The notes under the pieces were generated by a model. It saw nothing but the letters and a program-made list of their open reading frames with translations, did not search any database and was not told the origin of the DNA. Positions 8,054-23,717 of a DNA stretch of 64,000 bases are shown here, one piece after another (the stretch's first letter is position 1; each line of letters opens with the position of its first letter). This DNA is from Calendula officinalis (Eukaryota; Streptophyta; Magnoliopsida; Asterales; Asteraceae), in contig OY970821.1 of the NCBI GenBank assembly GCA_963853835.1, positions 52,282,646 to 52,346,645 of the forward strand. The letters run 5' to 3'. The position numbers were made by a program, and so were the translations under genes.

Positions 8054-10658
8054 TGTCACACCCCGCCAAAAATGAGTTTTACTTCATTTAAAATGTTTTG
8101 CGGAAGAACGAGGGTGTAACTTTCATGACAACATAGCAAAATTTAAGTAAACAAACAACCACTCAATAACGAAAAAAATGAAAGATGTTTCACTTTCCAA
8201 AAGTAGAAAGTTTCCAAAAATAGTAGGTTTCCTAAAATAGAAATTGTTTTGATCATGGCTCACGACAATCCCACTGCTCATATCCTCCAGTTCCACTGCA
8301 CCTAATTTCCTGGAAAAACATAAATAATAAAAGGGTCAACAATAATGTTGAGTGAATCCACAGGGTTAAAGTAAAAGGTAAAGTAAAGTGTTTTGCTACC
8401 CAAAATGTTTATTGAGAAAATGGTTTATAACTGAAAATGTATAAAGGTCAACACTCATATGATATGAGTAGTAAGTATGAAATATGTAGTGTAATTGTAG
8501 AATATCTACAACTACTAGTTATGTTTATGAAAAAGTCTTGAACAAATTGTTATGTTTGACATTGCATGAACTGTTATCCCCAACAGGTAGCTAGTCTATT
8601 GAGTTAATATACCAACCCCTAAGTCCACAATCAACAATTCAACTCCTGTATGTTATCGTTCTTTTATGGATATACACTCCCGAAAGATAATGAAAATGTA
8701 TATGTTGTACAGTCATAGTAATCAAATAATGTTGGGAGGATGAGTGTCAGCCAATAGTACTAACTGCATATCCATGGTCTAGATCAACTAGTTAATGATT
8801 GCTAGCAAAGCTTATTCCGGTATAATAATTCTTTGTCATGCCAACGCGATAATGAAAATGTATATGTTGTACAGTCATAGTAAAACAGTAGCAATTGTGT
8901 TTATGTTTTCCACCCCAAAGTTTATAAAACAGTAAAATAGTAAAAAGGGGTCTGTGGACTCACCTGGCAAAGCTTAGCGACACAGTACTTAGGACAGAGG
9001 AATCCTTCAGAGACTCCTAGCTTCCTAAATGATTTAATTACTAATTAGACTAAGCTAGTACAGACGATTCTATAAACGATATAAGTTAAATGATATGCAG
9101 TTTATGTTATGTTTTATGTTTTGTGACATCGAATGAACTTGGGTTATTGGACCTTAATGGGCCGAAATGAAATGAAAAGAAATGAAATGAAATGGGCTTT
9201 GAAATGAAATGAAATGGGCTTGGGTTAGACTTATTGGGCCTAGATTGGGCCTTTTGGGCCTAATGGGCTTAATGGGCCACTAGGTTGGGCCACTTGGGCC
9301 TCTTATTGGGCTTAGATCCAATTAGTTTGGGCCATGGATTGGGCTTGGCCCAATTGGGTTCGGTTTGGGTATAAGTGGGCCAAAGGTTTGGGCTTTGGTC
9401 CAAATGGGCTTGGATACTAATGGGCCGACTAACATTTGGGCCCGATGGACTAAGGTAGATCGATATGGTCCAAGTACGGGCCTTGGCCCGATTGGGTATT
9501 CGGGTTTGGGTCCACGGTTTGGGTCAAGTACCGGCCTTGACCCGGTTTGACTTATGGGTCAATATTGGTCAAAATTAGTCAACAAAGTCAATTTAAAAGC
9601 TCTAGATTTCGGCTAGGGTTTAGGTTATGATACTATTCGGTCAACCAAAGTCAACCATGGTCAATCTAGGTCAACTAGGGTTCGATTTATGCTAGGGTTG
9701 GTCGGCTAGGCCGAAACCCTTCGGGTTTGGTTCTTGTTTGGTCTAGATCGAGTCTAGGTCCGGTTTAGTGTGTTAGATTAGGCATAGGTTCGGATCTAAA
9801 GACTGGTTCTAGGGTTTGGCATGTCAAGTTCGAGATCTAAGGTTCAAGCAAACGGATCTAGCAAGCAAACAAAAAATCAAGAACACCACACACACACATG
9901 AACCCGATCGGTTGAGGACATGCATGTGTGTTCGGTTTTCATGGCTAACCGAGATGATATGGCCTAGGGCCGTGGTCTCGGGTTCGAAACAGTAAACGAG
10001 CAAGGAAGAAAACATGTATAACAATGGTTAAAACATCATATCTTGATCGGAATGAAGAGAAATCGGAAAAAGGGTTGCGGGTTTGTTTGGGATCGAAAAT
10101 GGACGAAGTGAGTTGTGTTGTGTGGCCGACGGCTTCAAGGGGAAAAAATGGGTTCAAAAGTTGAACATTAAGGGGTATTTATATGATAGGTTTAGGGTTT
10201 GAGGAAGAAGAATCATAGATGGACAAGGACTCGTTTTGAAATCGAATGGATAAGAATCAAATGAGAAGATAAGGCCAATCACCCCAAGGGGTGTTTTGGC
10301 CGAGATTATGGTCACGAGTAAGTGAGGAGGCCGGCCACATTGGTGGTCGGTCTAGGCTAGAGTCGGTTTAGACAGTTCGTTCAATTCGGGTCACGTTTAA
10401 ATTAAATTCGTTACGTTTATTGTTTTATCGAGAAACTTATTGTTTTAGAAATGATTTAAGCTCATAAGTTTCACCATAAGTAAATAAAAATGTTGTGTTG
10501 ACTAAAATAGTCAAACACTAATGTATGGTGTAAAAATATGTATGTTTGTTGTGTATTAAGATGCTAGAAATGGAAATGTCTAAAAATAGAAACTTTCTAA
10601 ATAAGGAAAGTTCTAGAAATGAAATGAAGTTACATACCAGAAATATCGAGTTGTCACA
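8054..10658 (-). repeat. 5' LTR of G2
   Basis: On the minus strand it begins TGTGACAACTCG and ends GGGGTGTGACA, giving 2605 bp. It contains a GGGCC/GGGCTT-rich stretch (about 9130-9560), low-complexity GAAATGAAAT repeats (9160-9220), a direct repeat of a 30-bp 'aatgaaaatgtatatgttgtacagtcatag' type module (8690 and 8851), and a TATA box. The second LTR is outside the window. ORFs such as 9365-9550 and 9945-10157 have no domain and are treated as chance. Confidence 0.85.
10176..10183 (-). promoter_or_regulatory. TATA box in the G2 LTR
   Basis: TATAAATA on the minus strand, about 480 bp into the LTR, directed toward the PBS. Confidence 0.5.
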
Positions 10659-14504
<3,846 letters not shown>

Positions 14505-14516
14505 GCTCTGAGACCA
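14505..14516 (-). other. primer binding site of G3
   Basis: On the minus strand TGGTCTCAGAGC, one mismatch from the initiator-Met complement, lies three bases beyond the LTR end. Confidence 0.75.
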
Positions 14517-14519
14517 ACT

Positions 14520-14880
14520 TGTAACATCCCAGGAGGAATTTAAAAAATTTTAATCAATAAAATATTACATTTTTTCCAAAAGTACAAGTAAATCAAAGGT
14601 CCCAACTCATAAATAAAAATGTAAAACCGTCTCGTGTTTTAAATGCGGATTAATTAAAGGTTTTAAAACAAAACATGTTTGACTCGAGATAAATGTTTTA
14701 ATCCAAATCCATAAATATAAAAATAGAAACGCAGCTCATCAACCATTGAGTGAATAATCAACACAATAAACATACACATACAAACAATCCACACCACATA
14801 AGTGATCCCTAGAGACTCTACTCAATTCTCGATTATTAGGCCTTTTATAAAATCTCATTAGTTTCGCCGTGGGTTGTGAC
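14520..14880 (-). repeat. 3'-terminal stub of the G3 5' LTR
   Basis: On the minus strand it ends GGGATGTTACA next to a PBS. The TTATTCACTCA motif and GGGACCTTTGA shared with G1 identify it as LTR. The right limit is approximate: recognisable similarity to G1 fades before about 14880, where coding-like sequence begins. Confidence 0.65.
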
Positions 14881-16370
14881 GATGCTCAACATACAACGTT
14901 CAGATGGTCTTGCGGATGAATGGTGATAGAGTAATTGACATCTAGAGCGACTCTGAAGAAAATAACATAATGAATGAGGCGTTAACTGAACCACCTCCCG
15001 ATAATACTCCTGCTACAGAACCATCAATGGAGGAGGAACGAGTCCCATTCACTCGCGAAAATTATCACAAATTCTTCTACTGTTATGAGTCGCTTGTTGC
15101 CGCAAGACATAAACAACCTGAACAACCAACTACTTCACCTCCACAAGATATGCCGGTCCTATCTGATAGCGAAAAGAGGGCGGCGAATAGAGCGAAGAAA
15201 CGTCGCTTGAAAATCTCGTAAAAGCACTTATTCTGCCACATCAAAATGTCGTATCTTGAAGACCTCTTCACTGCTATCTTCTAGGAAACAGAGCTGCCTA
15301 TCGTCTATCAAGATTTATACAAAGAGGTGATCTTGCCACCACGAGAGAAGAAAATGTACTATCTCACCATGTGATATTTAAGAGGCAAAACAAGTCGATA
15401 CAACAAATCACATATCAAACAGCTCCTGGAAATAACGACCAACCACTTCTCTGGCTATTACTGGTATACCATCTTCAAGATTCGCAGAGAAGATGATCAA
15501 GAGTAAATTATTGATGAAGGAGACTTCTACATTCTCGAACCTTGAGATATAGAATGTCTATTCAATGAAGTACGAGTACTTCGAGACAACCTACGTACAC
15601 TCAATGAAAAATATTGCTAGAAATTTTTCTCAGGCCGCCTTGAAACGATTCATGTTCGTAAAAACTCCTGCTGCTCGAATGGAAGATGTCCAAATGGCCT
15701 TTGAAAGTGGCACATAAAATATTCACCTGGGTGCACCATAAAGATCACTTCCTTCCGATGTTCAAACTCGGAAAACTATTATTCTGGGTGAACCTAACTT
15801 GGGAATGAGCTACAAAGACAGATTCAATGAAACACAATTCTTCCGTGCTTCCGAAATTGCCATGTTCTGTGACGGTACACTTAAAATCCTGAAGAAAAAG
15901 TTGGAGAAAAAGGGGCGACACTTGAACAGGCTTCCCAGCAACCCATATCACATCACTTTACAAAGCAACATAGATAATCTAATCACTTCCATTGATGAAA
16001 GATTAAACTGACGCGACATGATTAGAAATTTTGAAGTTCATATGGGGTACGAGACCGAAGTAAAACGCCCACTTTCTCAATAGCAGTTCGCAACCCTCTT
16101 GAAAATTTTGGTCAATATCATGGTCTACAATGGCCAAGCGAAACTGTTACTGTTAAACGAAAGAAAACGAGAGGTGTTCCGCGTTAAGGTGTAAAAGATG
16201 GGAGTCGATCCACCTATCCACGGTATGAAGAGTTTGGAGGATGGCTTCTGACCAAAACAGATTCAGAACCCGTACATAACAAAATATCACTACTCTCAAT
16301 CATTCTTAACCGCAACAACTCTTCTCCAACCCTCCGACGATGGTTAAGGTACGTCCTCAAAATTCTATAA
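14881..16370 (+). pseudogene. decayed retroelement accessory ORF
   Basis: Several overlapping frames preserve protein-like text. They include an acidic N-terminal piece with VPFTRENYHKFFYCYES and an (A)NRAKKRRLK basic run (14970-15221). A middle part follows, with YLRDLREV-like and LEPRDIE-like sequence (about 15300-15720). A C-terminal piece contains GMSYKDRFNETQFFRASEIA and CDGTLKILKKKLEKK (15799-16011). From memory, similar text occurs in extra ORFs of asterid copia elements; no alignment was run. Numerous stops and frameshifts. It may belong to U or to Z. Confidence 0.5.
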
Positions 16371-17900
16371 TATTTCTTATCTTTGTGTTTGTCGAGGGGG
16401 AGAAATATTAATTCTAGGGGGAGAATTAGTATTTCTAGGGGGAGAAATCAAAACAAAAATACCCAAAATGAATAAACAAACAAAAAATCTTTCGTAAGAC
16501 AATACCTTCCTATGATTTGCCAGATCCGGCCTTACCTTCCCATATAAAAAGGGTGATCGTTCATACGTTGAATTTTTCAATAGACTTTACTGGCCGAGTA
16601 AGGCAAATCCACACCACCACCAACCACTCAAATTCCTCTCAACAGAAATTTGTTTCAATTCATTAGGGGACGTAGCACAAAATCTACTGACTACTCATTT
16701 GGAATTTGTCGGTATTGAAAAGATAATAACCTCCTGCCCCGGGTTAACTCTCTTTGTATGCACAGTGTGTCTAGTACTCACCCTAAAAAACTTCCAATAT
16801 AAGACACTCGCACTACAAAAATGGATCTCCGTGAATCCATCGGAACACTCGTTGTGGCATCACAATCTGATGTTTCACGAGGATCGAGTGGAAATCCTGC
16901 TAGAGCTAAAATCTCGCCAACTCTAAACGCAGGTCACGCATTTGGATCAATGGTTGTGCAAATGACTACCGATTCATACCGTGTGCAAACGAATAATCCA
17001 TGTGAGTTTGGTGTTACCCAAAAAGAACAAGTTGTTGTGCCTGAACTTCACCAATCATACATGCAACAACTTATACCGGAAACACATAAAATTCCAATGA
17101 AAAATCCATGTGAACCACTTAAAAAGTAACATCTTAAAATGCTGATTATATTGCACATAAGCGTAATAGTCCACTCTCAAATTACTCCTATGATCTGCTA
17201 TATCCATCATGATCTTCCCCGGAGCCACTGGCAATATAGGAACTAAAAAGTGAGGGTCCCTAGGTCAAGGTGAGCAGAATCAAGTATCATGGGATCTTGA
17301 TTGGGGTGCGCTGAGGTAAACATTAAGAGGGGGTATGAAGTATGGAGTGCAAATCAGCTTATCACATGGTAACACAAAACGAGGGTGTGGTTGAAAATGA
17401 AAAAGTGAGCTTCAGTGAGGAGTGTGTGTGAAAGGGTTAAAGAAAACGGAAAAACCTCCCTAAACCGAACAAAATCCGGATTACCACATCTATATATGAA
17501 TGCATATGTTTCTTTCTGATAAAGTCATCATGGACCTAGTGATGCAATGCACAACCCCACCGACCACTCAAGTACAAAAAGTACTTGTTTCAAAATCACG
17601 GAGATTATCACATACACTATCGACATCTCATTTGGATATTGTTGATATTGAAAAAGAGGACCCACCTCCAGTCCTCGCCTTTGTTTGTCCACGAATAAAG
17701 TCTAGAACCGGATTAAATTTCTCTAGGACACAGACACTCTACCAAGCATATCTTTGTGATATTTCCCGAACATTCATAGTGATACCAAAATTATTGGTAT
17801 TCCACGATGATTGAATGGAAATCCTACCAGTGCTAACATCAAAGCCAACACTGAACGTAGGTCACACAGTTTTTGTAACTGTTGTGCTAATAGGCAATCT
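16371..17900 (+). other. degenerate interior of U with a duplicated module
   Basis: Three polypurine-like GGGGGAGAA tracts sit at 16394-16445. A module beginning CCACTCAA and containing ACTCATTTGGAATTTGTCGGTATTG occurs near 16619-16900 and, diverged, near 17560-17870. Two ORFs (16821-17129 and 17500-17814) cover these modules; neither has a recognised domain. Probably an untranslated 3' region of a Sirevirus-like element. Confidence 0.4.
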
Positions 17901-17933
17901 ATGTGATCCTGGGTTACCCTGATACATTATTTT

Positions 17934-18085
17934 GTGAAGATCTGACGACTGTACTCCATTATTATAACAATAGTCACTATGTCAGATAGATGATCTGATG
18001 ACTGTACTCCATTCTTATCAACAACAGTCAATATATCAGATAAGGGATTATATGACCGTACTCCAACTTTATCAACAACGGTCAG
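17934..18085 (+). repeat. three diverged copies of a ~55-bp repeat
   Basis: Each unit carries a GACTGTACTCCA core followed by TATCAACAACAGTCA and a TCAGATAA-type end. The units become less alike toward the right. Confidence 0.7.
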
Positions 18086-18118
18086 AAAATCTAAAATAAA
18101 TCAAAATACCGCTCTCTA

Positions 18119-18276
18119 CGACTTCAACAAATATCAGGAACCAAGGATCGTCAACAAATCGACAAAGCCACAACTTCAAGAAAAAGACTTCCGCTGCCGA
18201 CTTCAACAAATATCAGGAACCAAGGATCATCAACAAATCGACAAAGCCACAACTTCAAGAAAAAGACTTCCGCTGC
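18119..18276 (+). repeat. 79-bp tandem duplication
   Basis: CGACTTCAACAAATATCAGG to CTTCCGCTGC is repeated with a period of 79 bp. The only difference I see is GGATCGTC versus GGATCATC. A third unit starts (CGACTGC) and stops. The near-identity indicates a recent local duplication. Confidence 0.92.
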
Positions 18277-18490
18277 CGACTGCTCAATCCATGTGTCTAC
18301 ATTTCGTCGATTTAGTTGAAATCTTCTGAAATACTTTCTACTGGTTGAAAAGCCAATTAAAAATATTGTTTTCACCGAACTTCAAAAGCTGGAGCTGATT
18401 CTTCAACAAAACTACACTAGGATTTATCACTCAGGTCCAACTTTTCAAACGAAGAAGACTTCAAAGATATGCAAGCTAGACTATTGTTAC

Positions 18491-18775
18491 AAAGGGGGAG
18501 ATTGTTAGGTCTAATTTATATTGTAAGTTATAGTCTAGGGGGTAGTGTTGCCAACATTGTATAGTTATTAGATTAGTGTAGGTTAGTCATTAGGATTAAC
18601 CATGTCAATTAGTGTTAGGTATAAAAGCTCCATTTGTAAACACTAATTGCAACTTTTGCCATTAATCACAATTACACACTTGCAATTGTTCTCTCTCCCT
18701 CTCTCTACTTTCTATCTCTAAAACCCTATCTTCTTCTTCAAGTTTTATCAAATATCTTCATATTTGATTGAATCA
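18491..18775 (+). repeat. polypurine tract and short 3' LTR of U
   Basis: AAAGGGGGAG (18491-18500) precedes TGTTAGGT at 18503. The LTR has a TATAAAAG box at 18620-18627, a CT-rich leader (18690-18740) and ends at one of several CA dinucleotides between 18750 and 18775. The sequence after it is Z coding remnant. The 5' LTR of U was not found in the window. Confidence 0.65.
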
Positions 18776-18901
18776 ATGGATTGATAGCTTGTTTAAGGAT
18801 CAATACGTTCCAGTTGAGCGAAAATGTATCCGATTACCAGAAGAAGGTTTCTTCTTCAGAGGTGCTCATGGGGAAATGAGGTTTCAAAGGATAGCTGAGC
18901 T
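18776..18901 (+). pseudogene. Z: accessory ORF4-like fragment, left half
   Basis: The fragment encodes WIDSLFKDQYVPVERKC and LPEEGFFFRGAH, colinear with the ORF4 remnant of X at about 51955-52110 (QLPQEGFFFKGAH). It is broken at GAGCT by insertion of Y. The reading frame resumes at 53788 with LKNANFNHLKS. Z is therefore a Sirevirus-like element related to X and is the outermost host in this nest. Confidence 0.75.
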
Positions 18902-19637
18902 TGTTGGAATATGCTTCACGTTCATGACATATAGTTGTATGACTAGACGTATGTGAGACTAAAGGGTCACACACTCATACATCAAACACCATTTAATATA
19001 TATAATATAGGGTAATTATATTATTTATATAAATTTTAATTACTTTGCTACTTATGTTTTAATTAATTGTTAAGGTAAAACGTATTAGTGAGTAATCGTA
19101 AAAAATCAAAAGACAAAGATATAAGTGTCATATCTCATAACTTATATTATGGATATATATACGTAAAAGATTAACCCTAATATCTAGACTCTCCTACCTC
19201 ACGGCTGAAAGAAAAAGATAGAAAAAGAGGCGTGTGGTTTTGGTTCTAGGTGAGACGTACAAACCATAAAATATATACTTCCTCCTTTTTCGATTTGGTT
19301 TACGTACATGAACATAACTCACTTTTGAGTTTGTATTAATGTGTGGGACTTTTGAAGATTCATTTTTAAAGATTCATTCTTGAGCAAGGGACTAGTATGT
19401 CAATTAGTGTTCTTGATATGGTGTAATGTGGATACCATTAGAGGAATTTTACATTGAATTCTTGAAGTTCTTCTTCCACATTTATTGGTGTAATCAAAGG
19501 CTTCAAGGGTATGATCTTCATACTAAACTCTTTGTTAATTATAGCTTAATTATCTTGTCAATATGTAGATCCTGGACTTGTGATTTATGTTATATTTCCG
19601 CTGCGTTTTACTTTAATTAAACCGTAAATCACTAACA
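18902..19637 (+). repeat. 5' LTR of Y
   Basis: 736 bp, TGTTGGAATATG to AATCACTAACA, followed by a PBS. The second half matches 53587-53787 and the first half matches 22414-22999. Confidence 0.9.
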
Positions 19638-19638
19638 G

Positions 19639-19650
19639 TGGTATAAGAGC
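19639..19650 (+). other. primer binding site of Y
   Basis: TGGTATAAGAGC, one mismatch to the initiator-Met complement, one base after the LTR. Confidence 0.85.
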
Positions 19651-21514
19651 TCATCATATTGATGATTTAATTAGCGAGTGTTTTGTAAAAATTAGAAAAG
19701 AATTGTTTTTTTGGCCCCCTAGTGGCATCCGATCGAAACAAAGAACCATATAATTCTTTGTTTTCAAAATATCTAAGAAAATTGTGGTTAAAATTTGATT
19801 TTTTGTAACCCTAATTGCTACTAGTTACAAAAACTTAAACAAAAAATTAATCTTGTTAATTGAATTTTTTTTATTGGCTTGGTATTTTATTTTAATTGTT
19901 AATTTTTATATGGCAAAACATGTATTTTTCCATATCCAAAGCCAAAACCTTGTCAAATGTTGATTGATTGTGCAAAACCGATGAAAACCTAGACCCATTT
20001 TGTCTTGTGAATGAATGTGTTGCGATTGATTGTTGTTTTGGAAAAGCCGTGTTTGGCTCTTATTGTAATTTAAATTTTTATTTATTTTTTGTGCCAATTT
20101 TTGGGGAAAAATTCATTTGTAAATGTATTAGAATAGTTGTATTTTTATTACTTTTATCACTTTAATTTTTGACCAAGAATGGAAAAAAGATTGAAGAAAA
20201 ACAAGATTTTCGGCACCTCTTGTGCAGCTGCACGAAAACAGAACTGTAGGAGTTCCAGAACCCCGTTGGACCTGAAACCACTGCCACAATTTCCGTATCT
20301 CAAAGATCTTGAAAAGCCAAGAAGGCCAGGAAGACAGAAACTGGCGTCTTCTAGGGCGAATTGCACTCTGAACGAAACAGAAACGTTTGAACATATTCTT
20401 CACTTCACTGTGTTGGGTAATTTTGGGTTCTACTTGCTCTTGGAGCGAGTGGGAGCCCTTTGGGTTTATGTAGGCCCGCTCGGGTTCATGTTGGCCCATC
20501 CCGTAGCTTGACCCTTCGGTCCGTAGTGATGACTCACGTGACCGAAATTAGGTAATCATCGGTCGAGGTTTTACACAAATTGTGTTGCATGTTTTACTTT
20601 TATGTTTGTGGTTGTTATTTATTTTCTATTCGATACAAACATAACGACTAAAATAAGTTTTTTGAAACACAAACATTAAAACATCCAAATTTTTAATTAT
20701 CAATGATTACTTGTTAATCATCGATTTAATCATCTATGATTACTGTTTAATCATCAATGATTACTTGTTAATCATCTATGATTACAATTTAATCATCTAT
20801 GATTATTCTTTAATCTCAACTAGCCTTTTGATTAAAACAAAAGTTTAAATATGATTTGAAACTTATAAATTAATAATCGCTAAAACTTTTACCGCTTATT
20901 AAACCGACATATGAAGTGGTATGAATGAAGTACATGATTCAATCATATCTTAATAAAAAAAATTTAAAGTTTGATTCCTAAAACTTAAGTCACGCCGTAC
21001 AATTGGTGGAAATCACTTGCTTCTACTTTTAAATTCACGTGAGACGTGGTTTAATTTTAGATCCGAGGTCATTATTGTTTACGCGTGAGACCTAGATTTA
21101 TTTTGACACGAGTTCACATTGGATGACTTAATCGACTTAACGGTGAGACCTTGACACGAGGCGAAGATGCGACAAACATTCGACTTGACCCTAGATGCTT
21201 GTTCACTAGGTGCCATGAAGTCCCATAACTTTAAGAGTTGCACTTGTAATGCAATTACTGATCGTCACTCACCTATTGAATCTATCATTGCTAGCAGATC
21301 AACTAATGTGATGATATAAGCTCAATGAGGATATTAGCTTTTAATTAAATTAATTGGGTAGTTAAATTTTTAAAAGAAATTATTATTGAAAATATTATTT
21401 TTTGAACTTTGTGTGTTATACAGATAACAACAACAAATCAATACCTAAGTATCTTCACTCTAAAATCAGTTCTTGAAAACTGAAACTAACTAATATCAAC
21501 TTTATCGACAGATA
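19651..21514 (+). other. leader of Y
   Basis: Non-coding. A segment around 20190-20300 and one around 20500-20560 (CCCTTCGGTCCGTAGTGATGACTCACGTGACC type) are mirrored on the other strand in W at about 41870-42230, which shows common ancestry. At 20697-20815 a TAATCATCTATGATTA-like motif repeats five to six times. Confidence 0.7.
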
Positions 21515-22102
21515 TCGAATTCTAAGGATTGTCCTTAGAGATGAGAACAAGTTGATACACCTATGAGAGGCCTTACCTGAGGCACTTCCTGTCAATGCTT
21601 CTGCTGCTGTTCATCAAGCCTTTACCGAAACGTTTAACGAACACCAAGAACTCGCTACTCCTATGCTTGTGAGCATGAACCTCGAGATCCAAAAGAACTT
21701 CGAGGAACTCACAGCATATGACACGATAAGCGAGTTGAAAATGATGTTTCAACAACAAGCAGAACATTAACTGTTCGAAACAGTTAAAGCATTCCACGCT
21801 TACAACCCGGAGGACGACAAATCAATTAGCACTTACATCTTGAATATGAAATGCTATATTGATCAAATGGAGCGTCTTGGTTACCCATTGCCACAAGTTC
21901 TTGGAATGAGCTTGATTCTGTCCTCACTATCCAAGGACTATGAGCAGTTTGAAAAGAGGTTTAAAAATACATAGCATGGGGAAGACAATTGTGAATTACA
22001 TGCTATGGTAAAACTGGCTGAGCAATGGTTACCCAATACTTTTCTGAAAATCAGGGAAGGTGAACCGCAAGCACAAGGCAAGAGTTTAGGCAAGGTTAAG
22101 TG
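21515..22102 (+). pseudogene. Y gag remnant
   Basis: The translation retains copia gag features also found in W: LRIVLRDENKLIHL, the TETFNEHQELATPMLVSM region, LEIQKNFEELTAYD, LFETVKAFHAY, and YPLPQVLGMSLILSSLSKDYEQF. An in-frame TAA interrupts QQAEH/LFETV near 21769, and more breaks follow 21970. The zinc knuckle is not preserved. The ORF ends in non-homologous sequence at about 22103. Confidence 0.85.
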
Positions 22103-22413
22103 ATGTAGAACTGAAAAGATAGAGAGAGATTAGAATCCGTTGATTCAAATGAATATCAGATTAATCTAACACAAAACACGTTGATTCGAGGGAATACCGT
22201 GATTTGGTCTTCAAAAGTTGTTCAAACACAAAAACAAAATTCGGAAGAGAAAACTCAAAGTTTGCAAAATCATCAACTGATTATTCCATAAGACAAAATA
22301 CACTTTAAATATGGCCCAGATTTTCGAATGGGCCTAAAACTAAAAACGGGCCAAAAACTGGGCCTAAACAAAGTTTGAAATTTTACCCAAAAAACACAAA
22401 AACGTAAATAAAC
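22103..22413 (+). other. foreign segment replacing pol in Y
   Basis: 310 bp of A-rich sequence join the gag remnant to the 3' LTR. In reverse complement the left end reads like a CT-rich copia leader ending in TACA, so it may be a relic of another element. No ORF. Confidence 0.4.
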
Positions 22414-22999
22414 TGATGGAATATGCTTCACGTTCATGACATATAGTTATATGGCTAGATGTATGTGAGACTAAAGGGTCACACACTTATACATTAAACA
22501 CCATTTAACATATATAATATAATTATGGTAATTATATTATTTATATAAACTATAATTACTTGGCTAGTTATGTTTTAATTAATTGTTAAGTTAAAACGTA
22601 TTAGTGAGTAATAGTAAAGAATCAAAAAGATAAGGGGATAAGTGTCATATCTTATAACTTGTATTATGGATATATATATACTTAAAGATTAACCCTAATC
22701 TCTAGACTCTCCTACCTCACGGCTGAAATAAAAAAGATAGAAAAAGAGGCGTGTGGTTTTGGTTCTAGGTGAGACGTACAAACCATAAAATATATACTTC
22801 CTCCTTTTTCGATTTGGTTTTCGTACATGAACAGAACTCACTTTTGAGTTTCTGTTAATGTGTGGGAGTTTTGAAGATTCTTTTTTGTGACAAATACTCA
22901 CGTCCAAAACAGTAACGAGATTGTAGGTTTTGGTTTTGATTCTTGACCAAGGGACAAGCATTCCAATTGGTGTTCTTGATATGGTATATTGTGGATACC
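22414..22999 (+). repeat. 3' LTR of Y, left portion
   Basis: Begins TGATGGAATATGCTTCACG, one base off the usual TGTTGG, and matches 18902-19435. It is interrupted at ATACC by X. Confidence 0.88.
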
Positions 23000-23088
23000 T
23001 GTTGGGTCGCTGAAGAGCATCCCCCACTGTGGAGACTTAATGAGGACAAAAAGGCAAATAGTTAGAAGACGATATGAGGATTTGTTCC
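23000..23088 (+). repeat. 5' LTR of X, first 89 bp
   Basis: Matches 52592-52680. A is inserted after GTTCC. Confidence 0.9.
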
Positions 23089-23189
23089 TGTTAAGGCAAA
23101 AAGCCTTGCCCCTTTAGATCTTAAGATAACAAAACAACCTAGACTAGCTTTGATTAATATGTAGAATAATATAGCTAAGTTTAGGTCTG

Positions 23190-23300
23190 ATACTGAGTGA
23201 TCAGTATTGGAACTCAGTATCAGCACTCAGTATCAGATAGTGATACTGAGTACAAGGACTGAGTAGAAGGACTGAGTAATACTCAGTATAGTAACGGACT
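23190..23300. promoter_or_regulatory. cluster of ACTGAGT/CTCAGTAT motifs with one perfect dyad
   Basis: ATACTGA-GTGA-TCAGTAT at 23190-23207 is a 7-bp-arm palindrome. Further CTCAGTATC and ATACTGAGT sites follow within 100 bp, upstream of the TATA box. It is the counterpart of the array in N; a binding site for a dimeric factor is inferred. Confidence 0.65.
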
Positions 23301-23371
23301 AAGATCAAATCCCTTGATCTTAGTCATTTTCCTTACTTAGTCCTTTGGTTACTCCTTTGCTCATTATGTAA

Positions 23372-23399
23372 GATCTCTATAACATTATAAATAGAGATC
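23372..23399 (+). promoter_or_regulatory. TATA box inside a 9-bp dyad, A LTR
   Basis: TATAAATA at 23386-23393. GATCTCTAT (23372-23380) and ATAGAGATC (23391-23399) are perfectly complementary. Confidence 0.7.
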
Positions 23400-23597
23400 A
23401 TCTTGCAAAGGAGTACTTACCAATTTACTCTACACTTTCATATCTTGTAATTGATCAGTGGTATTGCTTTTCCGCAGCATACCACACTTAGTGGATTTGT
23501 ACACCGACTCTAATACTGTGTTTTACACTTTAACTGTCTCTTGTATAATCATTCTAATCAATTAACTAACAAACCAGGGGTGTTGTGACCTAACAAC

Positions 23598-23609
23598 TGG
23601 TATCAGAGC
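23598..23609 (+). other. primer binding site of A
   Basis: TGGTATCAGAGC two bases after the LTR. Confidence 0.94.
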
Positions 23610-23717
23610 AGACTAAATAATCTCTTATTTAGTCGATCTATAACCCTGGCAGCCATTTCTTACATCTATCCCTCCAACACTCAAAAATCCAAATTGTCTA
23701 CAATTATTGCACCAGTC

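Larger units (their letters stand above)
4869..10658 (-). mobile_element. G2: Tekay-like chromovirus (Ty3/Gypsy), 3' part missing
   Basis: Reading leftward, the order is 5' LTR (10658-8054), PBS, leader ORF, gag, aspartic protease and RT. RT is cut at the FY of its GSSFY motif by insertion of G1. The integrase, chromodomain and 3' LTR are therefore absent from the window. The TGTGACA...TGTGACA-type LTR ends, the gag with its CCHC array and the LFDSGAD protease support the Tekay/Del assignment. The candidate TSD partner is AAGCC at 10659-10663; its mate is not visible. Confidence 0.85.
23089..23595 (+). repeat. 5' LTR of A
   Basis: TGTTAAGGC to CCTAACA, 507 bp. It pairs with 34057-34563. It contains palindromic ATACTGA/TCAGTAT motifs and a TATA box. 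Confidence 0.95.

Noticed and set aside
22695..23049. Overlapping minus-strand ORFs of 64 and 110 codons
   Set aside because: They lie across the Y LTR and its junction with X and show no domain.
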